DNA of 52,954 nucleotides, taken from PKWO01 sp036561005. Lineage in GTDB: Bacteria > Pseudomonadota > Gammaproteobacteria > Burkholderiales > Burkholderiaceae_D. The stretch lies in the NCBI GenBank assembly GCA_036561005.1, contig DATBQE010000084.1, positions 1 through 52,954 of the forward strand, read 5' to 3'. The notes below the pieces were generated by a model. That model worked only from the letters and a program-made list of their open reading frames with translations. It did no database searches and was not told where the DNA came from. The position numbers were made by a program, and so were the translations under genes. Below, in pieces: positions 43,262 through 50,564 of this stretch; the first letter of the stretch is position 1; each line of letters begins with the position of its first letter.

Positions 43262-44017
43262 ATGATTGTCTTCATTACCGGCGCAACGTCGGGCTTCGGC
43301 GCGGCAATGGCGCACAAATTTGTTCGTAACGGGCACCGCGTGATCGCCACGGGGCGCCGCACTGATCGGCTGCAAGAACTGGCTGCCGAATTGGCTCCCG
43401 ACGTTCTCGCTGTCACCATGGATGTGACGAACAAGACGTCAATCGAGCATGCCCTGGCCTCGCTTCCCGCAGAATGGCAACCGATTGACATATTGATCAA
43501 CAATGCCGGGTTGGCGCTCGGTACCGAACCGGCGCATCAAGCCTCGCTTGACGAGTGGGAAACCATGATTGCGACCAATTGCCAAGGGCTGGTCACCATG
43601 ACGCGCCTGGTGTTGCCGGCCATGGTGGCGCGCGGCTCGGGCCATGTCATCAATATCGGCTCGACAGCCGGTGCCTTCCCTTACCCGGGTGGAAACGTCT
43701 ATGGTGCGACCAAAGCTTTCGTCGATCAGTTCACCCTGAATCTGCGTGCAGATCTGGTCGGCACCGGGGTGCGCGCCACCAATATTGCGCCGGGCCTGTG
43801 CGGCGGCACGGAGTTTTCCAACGTGCGTTTTCGTGGCGACGATGCAGCGGCAGCCAAGGTCTACGAGGGTACGATTCCCTTGAATGCCGAAGACATCGCG
43901 GAGAGCGCCTATTGGATTGCCACCCTGCCCGCCCACGTCAACATCAACTACATTGAAATGATGCCAGTTTGCCAAGGATTTTCGCCCTTCACCATCAAGC
44001 GGAATCAAACTCCCTGA
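43262..44017 (+). CDS. Short-chain dehydrogenase/reductase, YdfG-like
   Basis: 251 aa from the ATG at 43262 (GGAAGG upstream); the frame is open from 43157. Rossmann fold: VFITGATSGFGAAMAHKFV (TGxxxGxG), the ATGRR turn at the end of strand 2 that favours NADP(H), ILINNAGLALGTEP, catalytic Ser in HVINIGSTAGAFPYPGG, and YGATKAF with the Tyr/Lys pair. The closest described type is the NADP-dependent 3-hydroxy acid (serine/malonic semialdehyde) dehydrogenase YdfG. The substrate is an inference. Starts 22 bp after the lipoprotein gene. Confidence 0.9.
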   Translation: MIVFITGATSGFGAAMAHKFVRNGHRVIATGRRTDRLQELAAELAPDVLAVTMDVTNKTSIEHALASLPAEWQPIDILINNAGLALGTEPAHQASLDEWETMIATNCQGLVTMTRLVLPAMVARGSGHVINIGSTAGAFPYPGGNVYGATKAFVDQFTLNLRADLVGTGVRATNIAPGLCGGTEFSNVRFRGDDAAAAKVYEGTIPLNAEDIAESAYWIATLPAHVNINYIEMMPVCQGFSPFTIKRNQTP

Positions 44018-44067
44018 ATTGCGGATAAAAACAATGCTGCAGTAAGGATTGAACATCGACGCAAATT

Positions 44068-44089
44068 CCGGCCATTTCCACATGGCCGG
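44068..44089 (+). other. Hairpin between the SDR gene and ybgC
   Basis: CCGGCCAT and ATGGCCGG make a perfect 8-bp stem with a 6-nt loop in the 98-bp gap. There is no T-tract, so it is more likely a leader structure or processing site than a terminator. Confidence 0.4.
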
Positions 44090-44115
44090 GCGGCAAACCC
44101 GGACCATCATTCATC

Positions 44116-44538
44116 ATGCATTCAAATTTCAACTGGAACATCCGGGTATACTACGAGGATACCGACGCAGGCGGCATCGTCTTCTACGCCAATTACCTGA
44201 AGTTCTTCGAGCGTGCACGTACCGAGTGGTTGCGTGCCTCGGGGGTCAACCAGCAGGTTCTATCGGAAACGCAACGGGTCATGTTTGTCGTCAAAAGCAC
44301 CGCTGTCGATTATCATGCTCCAGCGAAACTTGACGATGAACTAAATGTGACTGTCGTTGTCCGACGTTTGGGCCGCGCTTCGGTGCAATTTGTGCAAGAG
44401 GCATGGCGCATCGGCAAACTGCCCGGGGAAGAGCCTCGGTTATTGGCTTCGGGCGAGATCAAGGTCGGCTGTGTCGATGTGGATTCTTTACGGCCGAGCG
44501 CGATTCCCGACGATGTCGCTGCCAAGATCAATGCATGA
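44116..44538 (+). CDS. ybgC: Tol-Pal-associated acyl-CoA thioesterase YbgC
   Basis: 140 aa hotdog-fold thioesterase of the 4HBT class. The active-site block YYEDTDAGGIVFYANYLKFF then ERARTEWLR is diagnostic, with the catalytic Asp in EDTDAGG. Hydrolyses acyl-CoA or acyl-ACP and is linked to phospholipid metabolism in the envelope. First gene of ybgC-tolQRAB-pal-cpoB; 224 bp separate it from tolQ, longer than usual. Confidence 0.95.
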   Translation: MHSNFNWNIRVYYEDTDAGGIVFYANYLKFFERARTEWLRASGVNQQVLSETQRVMFVVKSTAVDYHAPAKLDDELNVTVVVRRLGRASVQFVQEAWRIGKLPGEEPRLLASGEIKVGCVDVDSLRPSAIPDDVAAKINA

Positions 44539-44693
44539 GCGCAGGCGGGCGTTGGTGACTATAGCCGAGCAATGTCAATTATTGAGAAACAAGAAAATAA
44601 GAGTGGATTAGGCGAACATCAAAAAGCAATAGAACAAAGGCATGAGCGATACGAATTCGCCGGCGCCAGCCAAGCAGCAGTCTGCATTCCAGC

Positions 44694-44721
44694 CGTAGCG
44701 CCGGGTCTGACCGGTGCTACG
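44694..44721 (+). other. Hairpin upstream of tolQ
   Basis: CGTAGCGCCGG and CCGGTGCTACG pair (one G-U) around GTCTGA in the ybgC-tolQ gap, 41 nt before the tolQ start. No T-tract. It may modulate expression of the tol genes relative to ybgC. Confidence 0.4.
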
Positions 44722-44762
44722 ATCGAATTGACCAACATCATAAAACCAAAACCTATTCATCC

Positions 44763-45464
44763 ATGAATGTCACAACCGATCTGTCTTTTCTCACACTGAT
44801 TACCGAAGCCTCGCTGCTGGTCCAACTCGTTCTTGGGCTGCTGGTCGGCGTTTCCGTCATGAGCTGGATGTATATCTTCCGCAAAATGTTTGCCATCAGC
44901 AGCGCGCGCAGCCAGACTGAAGAATTCGAACGCACCTTCTGGTCCGGCGGTAATCTGAACGCCCTGTATCAGGATGCCTCGGCCAATCGCAAGCACAGCA
45001 ACGGCAAGATCGGCGCGATGGAACGCATATTCGAAGCCGGCATGAGCGAATTCCACAAGACCAAGGCGACGCTGGCCAGCCGTGGTGGAAACGACCCCAA
45101 CATCCCCGTCGATGGCGCGCGCCGCGCCATGCGTGCGGCCTACCAGCGCGAAATGGATGCGCTTGAATCGCATCTGGCCTTTCTCGCCTCGGTCGGCTCG
45201 GTCTCGCCCTACGTCGGCCTGTTCGGCACCGTGTGGGGCATCATGAATGCCTTCCGTGGCCTAGCCAATGTACAGCAAGCCACCCTTGCCGCCGTCGCAC
45301 CCGGCATTGCCGAAGCGCTCATCGCCACGGCAATCGGCCTGTTCGCCGCCATTCCGGCCGTAGTGGCGTACAACCGCTACACGCACGACATCGACCGACT
45401 GGCAATCCGCTTCGAGAGCTTTATCGAGGAGTTCTCGAATATCCTGCAACGTCAGGCGAGGTAA
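44763..45464 (+). CDS. tolQ: Tol-Pal system protein TolQ
   Basis: 233 aa inner membrane protein. Three membrane helices: about residues 17-38 (VQLVLGLLVGVSVMSWMYIF), about 140-160 (SVSPYVGLFGTVWGIMNAFR) and about 175-200 (EALIATAIGLFAAIPAVVAY). The second and third are the conserved TolQ/ExbB pore helices. Forms with TolR the proton channel that powers TolA for outer-membrane constriction during division. No strong Shine-Dalgarno before the ATG. Eight bp upstream of tolR. Confidence 0.97.
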   Translation: MNVTTDLSFLTLITEASLLVQLVLGLLVGVSVMSWMYIFRKMFAISSARSQTEEFERTFWSGGNLNALYQDASANRKHSNGKIGAMERIFEAGMSEFHKTKATLASRGGNDPNIPVDGARRAMRAAYQREMDALESHLAFLASVGSVSPYVGLFGTVWGIMNAFRGLANVQQATLAAVAPGIAEALIATAIGLFAAIPAVVAYNRYTHDIDRLAIRFESFIEEFSNILQRQAR

Positions 45465-45472
45465 GCCGAGCC

Positions 45473-45913
45473 ATGGCCAGAACTTCGAGCATGCGTGGCG
45501 GCCGCCAGCGGCAACTCAAATCCGATATCAACGTCGTGCCCTATATCGACGTGATGCTGGTGTTGCTCATCATCTTCATGGTCGCGGCGCCAATGACCAA
45601 CCCCGGCGTAATCAACCTGCCGCGCGCGGAAAAAACGGCATTGCCGCCCTCCGAATTTGTGGAGATCACCCTGCGCGTGGACGGCAGCACCAAAATCGGT
45701 ATGAAGGGCCCGTCGCACGGAACCGACGAGAGCGAATCGGTCGCCTCGCGCGCCGACCTCATGTCGCGCCTGCGCGACCTCCATGCACGCAACAACGACA
45801 TGCCGGTCATGATTGCTGCCGACAAGGACGTCAAGTATGACGACGTCGTGCAAGTCTATTCCGAATCCAAGAAGCTCGGCATCGGCCGGGTCGGGCTGGT
45901 TACCAAGCAATGA
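45473..45913 (+). CDS. tolR: Tol-Pal system protein TolR
   Basis: 146 aa from the ATG at 45473; a longer open frame (from 45233) overlaps tolQ and is not used. Single N-terminal membrane helix with the proton-path aspartate: DINVVPYIDVMLVLLIIFMV. The periplasmic domain has VIAADKDVKYDDVVQV near the end, as in ExbD/TolR. Stop overlaps the tolA start (ATGA), so translation is coupled. Confidence 0.97.
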   Translation: MARTSSMRGGRQRQLKSDINVVPYIDVMLVLLIIFMVAAPMTNPGVINLPRAEKTALPPSEFVEITLRVDGSTKIGMKGPSHGTDESESVASRADLMSRLRDLHARNNDMPVMIAADKDVKYDDVVQVYSESKKLGIGRVGLVTKQ

Positions 45914-46758
45914 CCGGCGACACCCTCCATTACCGCGTTCCGCCTGAGCCCGGACGATGGCCGTCGATCGTCATGGCTGTGCTGGTGCATGCCGCGCTGT
46001 TCGGCTTTTTGTGGGTTGGCATCAATTGGGTCAGCCAGAAGCCGGAAACCATGGACGCAGAGGTGTGGAGCCCGCAGGATCTGGAAAAGGCCCCACCGCC
46101 GGCGCCGATTCCAGCGCCGGTGCCTGAACCCGTCGTCAAGGAAGTCGCGCCGCCGGTTGACAAGACACCCGTGGAAGATCCCGAGATCAAACTGGAGCAA
46201 CTCAGGAAACAGAAACGCGTGGAGCAGGAGAAGCTTGCGCGTGAAGAGGTCGCAGCCAAGAAAAAACAGGCGGCGTTGGATCAGGCCAAGCGCGACGAAG
46301 ACAAAAAGAAGGCAGACGACGAGAAAAAGAAAGCACTGGCTGACGCGAAGAAGCAACAGGCGATAGACGACAAGCAACGCGCCGCGCTCGCGGCTGCGGA
46401 AAGAAAACGCATTGCCGGCGAGGCCGACTCCACCTCGACCGCGGGCAACGCCAACAAATCCATGGGCAGCCAAGGGAACGCCTCTTGGATTTCCCGAGTC
46501 CAGGCCAAGATAAAGTCCAATATTGTCGGCATTTCCATTCCACCGGATGCCACTAATGACCCGGCGGAATTCGTCGTCGGCCTGTTGCCCGATGGCTCAG
46601 TCGGAGGTATCCGGCCGACCAAGAAATCCGGCATACCGGCATTCGATGAAGCTGTGCGGCGCGCGATTGAAGCATCGCAACCCTACCCCGCCGACAGCTC
46701 GGGCAGGGTCCCCTCCAGTTTTGTAAGCACCAACCGGCCCAAGGATAGCGAGAAATGA
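45910..46758 (+). CDS. tolA: Tol-Pal system protein TolA
   Basis: 282 aa. Domain I: membrane anchor at about residues 19-41 (SIVMAVLVHAALFGFLWVGI). Domain II: Pro-rich then long Lys/Ala/Glu-rich helix, about 80-175. Domain III: C-terminal globular domain about 190-282 (WISRVQAKIKSNIV, then FVVGLLPDGSVGGIRPTKKS). It bridges inner membrane TolQR and outer membrane Pal/TolB. The stop is followed 2 nt later by a small ORF that repeats part of this C-terminus. Confidence 0.96.
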   Translation: MTGDTLHYRVPPEPGRWPSIVMAVLVHAALFGFLWVGINWVSQKPETMDAEVWSPQDLEKAPPPAPIPAPVPEPVVKEVAPPVDKTPVEDPEIKLEQLRKQKRVEQEKLAREEVAAKKKQAALDQAKRDEDKKKADDEKKKALADAKKQQAIDDKQRAALAAAERKRIAGEADSTSTAGNANKSMGSQGNASWISRVQAKIKSNIVGISIPPDATNDPAEFVVGLLPDGSVGGIRPTKKSGIPAFDEAVRRAIEASQPYPADSSGRVPSSFVSTNRPKDSEK

Positions 46759-46760
46759 GC

Positions 46761-46901
46761 ATGCAAAAATGCCTGCATCCGGCAATCGTGCCAGGCGTCG
46801 ATTCGGCGAGCGAAGCGTCGGCGCCCTATCCACCGGACAAGACCGGCAAGATTCCTCACAGTTTCATCAGTACCAATCGATTGAGAGATAAACAGCCATG
46901 A
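46761..46901 (+). pseudogene. Small ORF carrying a diverged copy of the TolA C-terminal tail
   Basis: 46 codons, ATG 2 nt after the tolA stop, in a different frame, with its TGA overlapping the tolB ATG as ATGA. Residues 18-32 (EASAPYPPDKTGKIP) plus HSFISTNR match TolA EASQPYPADSSGRVP plus SSFVSTNR: 15 of 23 identical, and most changes conservative. The copies are nt 46669-46737 and 46812-46880. At the DNA level many changes are synonymous. It is either a relic of a tandem duplication or a retained short ORF that couples tolA and tolB translation. The first 15 residues (MQKCLHPAIVPGVDS) resemble TolA only loosely. Confidence 0.7.
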
Positions 46902-48181
46902 ATAAAGCAATGACAAGCCGCTTGACACGCCTCTTCGTGCTGCTGTGGCTGGCCACGGCATCCATGCTGGCCCACGCCCAGTTGCACATCACCACGGAAG
47001 GCGTCGGCGCCACGCAGATACCGATCGCCATCGCCGGATTCACCGATGAGAACCTCGCGCCGCAACAGGTCAGCGCCATCATAAAAGCCGACCTCGACCG
47101 CAGCGGGTTCTTCAAGATCATCGATACCGGCAACGCCATGTCGGAAACCAGCGCCGTCAATTTCGGCGACTGGAAAGCGCGCGGCGCTTTTGCACTGGCG
47201 ACCGGCAGCGTGCAATCCCTGGCAGATGGACGCATCGTTGTTCGCTACAAGCTCTACGACATCGGCAAGGGCATTTCATTGTCGGGTTTTTCGCAAACCG
47301 AACCTGCCAACCATGTCCGGCTTTTGGCGCACAGAATCGCCGATGACATCTACGAGAAATTGACCGGTGTTCCCGGAGATTTTTCGACACGCATTTCCTA
47401 CGTCACCAAATCGGGCAAGCAATACAAATTGCAGGTGGCCGATTCCGATGGCGAAGGCATGGTCGACGCCTTGCGCTCGAACGAACCGATCATTTCGCCT
47501 TCATGGTCACCTGACGGCACCCACGTCGCCTATGTCTCGTTTGAAAACCGCAAGCCGGTCGTCTATGTGCAAGACCTCGTGCATGGCGTCAAAACCGAAG
47601 TCGCCAACTACAAAGGCAATAATTCGGCGCCGGCCTGGTCGCCTGATGGCAGCAAGCTGGCTGTCGCGCTGACCCTCTCCGGGAACACGCAGATATATTC
47701 GATCAATTCGACGGGTGGCGGTTTGCAACGTCTGACCAACAGCGGCGGCATCGATACCGAACCACGCTATTCACCGGACGGCCAAACCATTTACTTCACC
47801 AGTGACCGCAGCGGTGGTCCGCAGATCTATAAAATGAGCGCCGGCGGCGGTGCAGCCCAGCGCGTGACCTTCAAGGGCGACTACAACATCAGCCCGCGCA
47901 TTTCGCCGGACGGCAAGACTTTGGCCTATATTTCGCGTCGCGACGGCCAATTTCAGCTTTTTGTTTTAGATTTGGCAACTTCCCAGGAGTTGCGCCTGTC
48001 CAACGCCAGCATGGCCGAAGCACCGAGCTTCTCGCCGAACGGCCGGTACATTATGTATGCCACGGACTCGGGGCACCGCAACAATCTGGCCGTGGTATCG
48101 ATAGATGGCAGTGTGAAACACCAGTTGACTACACAGTTGGGCGATATTCGTGAGCCCACCTGGGGTCCCTTTATGAAATAA
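46898..48181 (+). CDS. tolB: Tol-Pal system beta-propeller protein TolB
   Basis: 427 aa. Signal peptide about residues 1-27 (cut near AHA/QLHI). N-terminal alpha/beta domain about 30-165 (PIAIAGFTDENLAPQQVSAI). Six-bladed propeller with repeated SPDG motifs: SWSPDGTHVAYVSFENRKPV, AWSPDGSKLAVALTLSGNTQ, RYSPDGQTIYFTSDRSGGPQ and RISPDGKTLAYISRRDGQF. Periplasmic; binds Pal and TolA. The start overlaps the small TolA-tail ORF, with GAGAGA 9 nt upstream as a ribosome site. Confidence 0.98.
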   Translation: MNKAMTSRLTRLFVLLWLATASMLAHAQLHITTEGVGATQIPIAIAGFTDENLAPQQVSAIIKADLDRSGFFKIIDTGNAMSETSAVNFGDWKARGAFALATGSVQSLADGRIVVRYKLYDIGKGISLSGFSQTEPANHVRLLAHRIADDIYEKLTGVPGDFSTRISYVTKSGKQYKLQVADSDGEGMVDALRSNEPIISPSWSPDGTHVAYVSFENRKPVVYVQDLVHGVKTEVANYKGNNSAPAWSPDGSKLAVALTLSGNTQIYSINSTGGGLQRLTNSGGIDTEPRYSPDGQTIYFTSDRSGGPQIYKMSAGGGAAQRVTFKGDYNISPRISPDGKTLAYISRRDGQFQLFVLDLATSQELRLSNASMAEAPSFSPNGRYIMYATDSGHRNNLAVVSIDGSVKHQLTTQLGDIREPTWGPFMK

Positions 48182-48208
48182 TGCACTTTTACAAACAAGG
48201 AGAAAAAC

Positions 48209-48733
48209 ATGCGTCAATTCCCCGCTATTGCTCTGGTGGTTGCTTCGGCAGTCCTGTTCGCCGGCTGCTCGTCGACCAAACTGGACGACAAACCAAAGAT
48301 TGAAGAAAAACCCTACACGCCGCCGGCAACGACGCAAACGGATACCCATGCTGTCGTGCCGATGGATACCGGCTCGAAGGATGACCTCAACAGCAATCCT
48401 GCACTGGCCAATCGCAGTGTCTATTTCGACTTCGACGCCTACGTTGTAAAAGACGAGTTTGCTCCTGTGGTCTCCGCACATAGCAAGTACTTGGCGGCCC
48501 ACAAGGATCGCAAAGTCATCATCCAGGGCAATACGGATGAGCGCGGCGGCAGCGAATACAACCTGGCACTGGGCCAGAAACGTGCAGAAGCCGTGCGCAA
48601 GTCGATGTCCGTAATGGGTGTTGCCGAAACGCAAATGGAAGCCGTATCGCTGGGCAAGGAAAAGCCGAAGGCAACCGGCCATGATGAAGCCGCATGGGCG
48701 CAAAACCGCCGTGCCGACATCGTTTACAACTAA
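48209..48733 (+). CDS. pal: Peptidoglycan-associated lipoprotein Pal
   Basis: 174 aa, ATG at 48209 with AAGGAG 8 nt upstream. Lipoprotein signal with VLFAGC, lipidated Cys20. OmpA-like peptidoglycan-binding domain about 75-174: VYFDFDAYVVKDEFAPVVSA, GNTDERGGSEYNLALGQKRA and the late NRRADIVY. Anchors outer membrane to peptidoglycan and is the target of TolB. 27 bp after tolB. Confidence 0.98.
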   Translation: MRQFPAIALVVASAVLFAGCSSTKLDDKPKIEEKPYTPPATTQTDTHAVVPMDTGSKDDLNSNPALANRSVYFDFDAYVVKDEFAPVVSAHSKYLAAHKDRKVIIQGNTDERGGSEYNLALGQKRAEAVRKSMSVMGVAETQMEAVSLGKEKPKATGHDEAAWAQNRRADIVYN

Positions 48734-48754
48734 TCAAGGCTAAGCAAGGCAATC

Positions 48755-49513
48755 ATGCCCATTTCCAAATCCGCAATTGCGGCAGCCTTCGTGGCTGCCC
48801 TCTCGTTTGCCGCCGTACCGGCTCATGCCGGCCTGTTTGACGATGATGAAGCGCGCAAGGCCATTCTCGACTTGCGCAACAAAATCACCGACCTGCAGCA
48901 GCAGGTCGACACCAAACTGGCCGATAAAGCCGATAAAAGCGGCACGCTTGACCTGGTCAATCAAAACGAACAATTGCGATCGGAAATCGCCAAACTGCGC
49001 GGCCAGGTAGAGTTGTTAGCCAACGACCTGGCCGAAACGCAGAAGCGGCAGAAGGATTTCTATATCGACCTTGATACGCGCCTGCGTGCCGTGGAGCCGA
49101 AAAAGGTGACCGTTGACGGCCAGGAAGCCAACGTCGAGCCGAACGAGCAAAAGACCTTTGAAAGCGCGCAGGCTGTCTTCAAGGACGGTGATTACAAAGG
49201 CGCGGTTGCCGGATTCGGCGACTTTCTCAGGCGCTATCCGAACTCGCCCTACGCCCCGGCTGCGCAATATGCCCTCGGCAATAGCTTGTATTTGCTAAAC
49301 GACTACAAGGGCGCCTTGGCGGCCCAGCAGGTGGTGGTGCGCAATTATGCCTCCAGTCCCAAAGCGCCGGAGGCACTGCTCAATATTGCGACATGTTATG
49401 TCGAGTTGAAGGACAAAGCCGGCGCGAAGCGTGCATTGGATATGTTACTCGACAAGTATCCCGAGTCGCCCTCAGCGCAAACGGCCAAGGAACGCCTGCG
49501 TGCCCTGAAATAG
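48755..49513 (+). CDS. cpoB: Cell division coordinator CpoB (YbgF)
   Basis: 252 aa. Signal peptide about residues 1-25 (cut after AHA). N-terminal coiled coil about 38-100 (DLRNKITDLQQQVDTKLADK), which trimerises the protein. Then a linker, and C-terminal TPR repeats about 130-250 (FESAQAVFKDGDYKGAVAGF, YALGNSLYLLNDYKGALAAQ, then LLNIATCYVELKDKAGAKRA). Periplasmic; couples Tol-Pal constriction with PBP1B peptidoglycan synthesis. Last gene of the Tol-Pal operon, 21 bp after pal. Confidence 0.96.
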   Translation: MPISKSAIAAAFVAALSFAAVPAHAGLFDDDEARKAILDLRNKITDLQQQVDTKLADKADKSGTLDLVNQNEQLRSEIAKLRGQVELLANDLAETQKRQKDFYIDLDTRLRAVEPKKVTVDGQEANVEPNEQKTFESAQAVFKDGDYKGAVAGFGDFLRRYPNSPYAPAAQYALGNSLYLLNDYKGALAAQQVVVRNYASSPKAPEALLNIATCYVELKDKAGAKRALDMLLDKYPESPSAQTAKERLRALK

Positions 49514-49544
49514 GCGGACCCGGTCGGACGGTTGACGAACCTAA

Positions 49545-49574
49545 TTGACCGTGAGATCGATTCTATATTACAAT
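49545..49574 (+). promoter_or_regulatory. Promoter of the tRNA-Lys gene
   Basis: TTGACC (49545-49550), an 18-nt spacer and TACAAT (49569-49574), ending 11 nt before the mature tRNA 5' end. Good sigma70-type match for a stable RNA gene. Confidence 0.7.
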
Positions 49575-49585
49575 AGCGGACTTTC

Positions 49586-49661
49586 GGGTCGTTAGCTCAG
49601 CTGGTAGAGCAGCGGACTTTTAATCCGTTGGTCGCAGGTTCGAATCCCGCACGGCCTACCA
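49586..49661 (+). tRNA. tRNA-Lys (anticodon TTT)
   Basis: 76 nt with encoded CCA. Acceptor arms GGGTCGT and ACGGCCT pair fully (G-U at the end and at position 4). D arm contains TAGCTCAGCTGGTAGAGC, anticodon stem-loop GCGGA-CTTTTAA-TCCGT gives TTT, and the T loop is GGTTCGAATCC. All canonical bases are present. It is the probable chromosomal attachment site for the integrase relic 108 nt downstream. Confidence 0.98.
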
Positions 49662-49669
49662 GAAATATC

Positions 49670-49702
49670 AAGGACTTAGGTGAAAACCTAAGTCCTTTTT
49701 TT
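49670..49702 (+). terminator. Intrinsic terminator of tRNA-Lys
   Basis: AAGGACTTAGGT and ACCTAAGTCCTT form a perfect 12-bp stem with a GAAA tetraloop, followed by a run of T (seven in total). Starts 9 nt after the CCA. Confidence 0.95.
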
Positions 49703-49718
49703 ATTCTGTTTGCCCTGA

Positions 49719-49759
49719 TCGGTACAATTTCGGTACAGTAAGCAATGTGGGCACTGTAC
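49719..49759. promoter_or_regulatory. TCGGTACA repeats ahead of the integrase relic
   Basis: TCGGTACA occurs at 49719-49726 and 49730-49737, exactly 11 nt apart. GTACAGT (49733-49739) is mirrored by ACTGTAC (49753-49759). The cluster sits between the tRNA terminator and the integrase start, where arm-type integrase or excisionase sites are usual. Confidence 0.4.
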
Positions 49760-49769
49760 TGGAGAGTTC

Positions 49770-49886
49770 GTGGCAACAATCGTTAAGACCCCCTCGGGGA
49801 CGTGGAAAGCGGTCATCCGCAAATCGGGCTTTCAATGTCAGTTGCATCGAATTCTGTCGGACAGAATCACTTCAAGACAAAAGTAA
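49770..49886 (+). pseudogene. Truncated tyrosine-type phage integrase, N-terminal remnant
   Basis: A GTG start with GGAGAG 5 nt upstream opens VATIVKTPSGTWKAVIRKSG, the typical N-terminus of tRNA-targeted tyrosine integrases (arm-binding domain). After about 22 residues the sequence changes character and stops at 49884-49886 after 38 codons, so the catalytic domain is missing. Its orientation away from tRNA-Lys fits a decayed integrated element whose remainder, or whose successor, lies to the right. The breakpoint is near 49836. Confidence 0.65.
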
Positions 49887-50350
49887 ACCGGACTATTGCT
49901 CCCCGACCTGCGCTGGCGGAAAAAATGGGGGCAACAGCCGCTCCGGTAAAAATTCACGATACCGAGACGAATGAATGGGCGGACACTGCCGCGATTACAT
50001 TGGAAGCCGGACGGACCCTTAATTCATTCGAGATGTGCGCCCGCGCCCTTTATTTTCATGAAACTGGGGGAAGATTTCCGCATCCTGTAAACATAGTCGA
50101 CGCGTTCACCCTAGACCCCCACGATTTGCCACTGAATGAATCCAATAACAAGCTCCTTGGGTTGACCGAAAAGGTCCTTGCAGGCTTGGCACGCAAGGGG
50201 AAGAATCCTGAAGTGTTTCAATACAAGTATGCGGAAGAAAACGGTGTCGTAATCATCCTCATGGAATTTTACGGTGGAAATAATGAGCTGGCGACATTTC
50301 CCCCGCCATCAACAGCCCTCAATCCACAAGAGTCGGGCGGTACTCAGTAA
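49835..50350 (+). CDS. Hypothetical protein in the tRNA-Lys island
   Basis: 171 aa from the ATG at 49835; the frame is open from 49802, inside the integrase relic in another frame, and no ribosome site is strong. Begins MSVASNSVGQNHFKTKVNRT and has a plausible globular core: TLNSFEMCARALYFHETGGR, PHPVNIVDAFTLDPHDLPLN, LLGLTEKVLAGLARKGKNPE. No membrane segment, signal or known motif. I do not recognise it. Its 3' end overlaps the converging 81-codon ORF by 32 nt, so one of the two ends may be misplaced or the genes truly overlap. Confidence 0.5.
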   Translation: MSVASNSVGQNHFKTKVNRTIAPRPALAEKMGATAAPVKIHDTETNEWADTAAITLEAGRTLNSFEMCARALYFHETGGRFPHPVNIVDAFTLDPHDLPLNESNNKLLGLTEKVLAGLARKGKNPEVFQYKYAEENGVVIILMEFYGGNNELATFPPPSTALNPQESGGTQ

Positions 50351-50564
50351 GCCACTGCCGCAATTCAGAGACGTAAGCCGGCCAGTCCGGAGAATCTGCC
50401 GCAGCATCGACCACGCGCGCGCACACGACTTCCCAACTCAGGCCCAGCCGCTCGATGATATTGCCAATAAAGCTGGCATCGTGCAGTGACCCGAGTCCCC
50501 ATGATGCCCCCAAGCATTGAACGATAGTGGATACTTGATTTCGCAAAACAGTACGCCAATTCAA
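50319..50564 (-). CDS. Small protein coupled to the S1-NERD gene
   Basis: 81 codons from a TTG start that overlaps the stop of the upstream 783-aa gene (TTGA). Reads NWRTVLRNQVSTIVQCLGAS, then HDASFIGNIIERLGLSWEVV and SPDWPAYVSELRQWLTEYRP. Acidic, helical, Trp-rich and protein-like, with no signal peptide. The coupled arrangement suggests a partner of the large protein, for instance an antitoxin, immunity protein or accessory subunit, but no homologue is recognised. The non-ATG start and 32-nt overlap with the opposing gene lower confidence. Confidence 0.5.
   Translation of the reverse strand: MNWRTVLRNQVSTIVQCLGASWGLGSLHDASFIGNIIERLGLSWEVVCARVVDAAADSPDWPAYVSELRQWLTEYRPTLVD

Noticed and set aside
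44572..44766. 64-aa ORF between ybgC and tolQ
   Set aside because: No ribosome site or recognisable sequence, and it runs into the tolQ start out of frame.
45233..45913. 226-aa version of TolR starting inside tolQ
   Set aside because: The first 80 residues are out-of-frame tolQ. The family start MARTSS at 45473 fits length and spacing.
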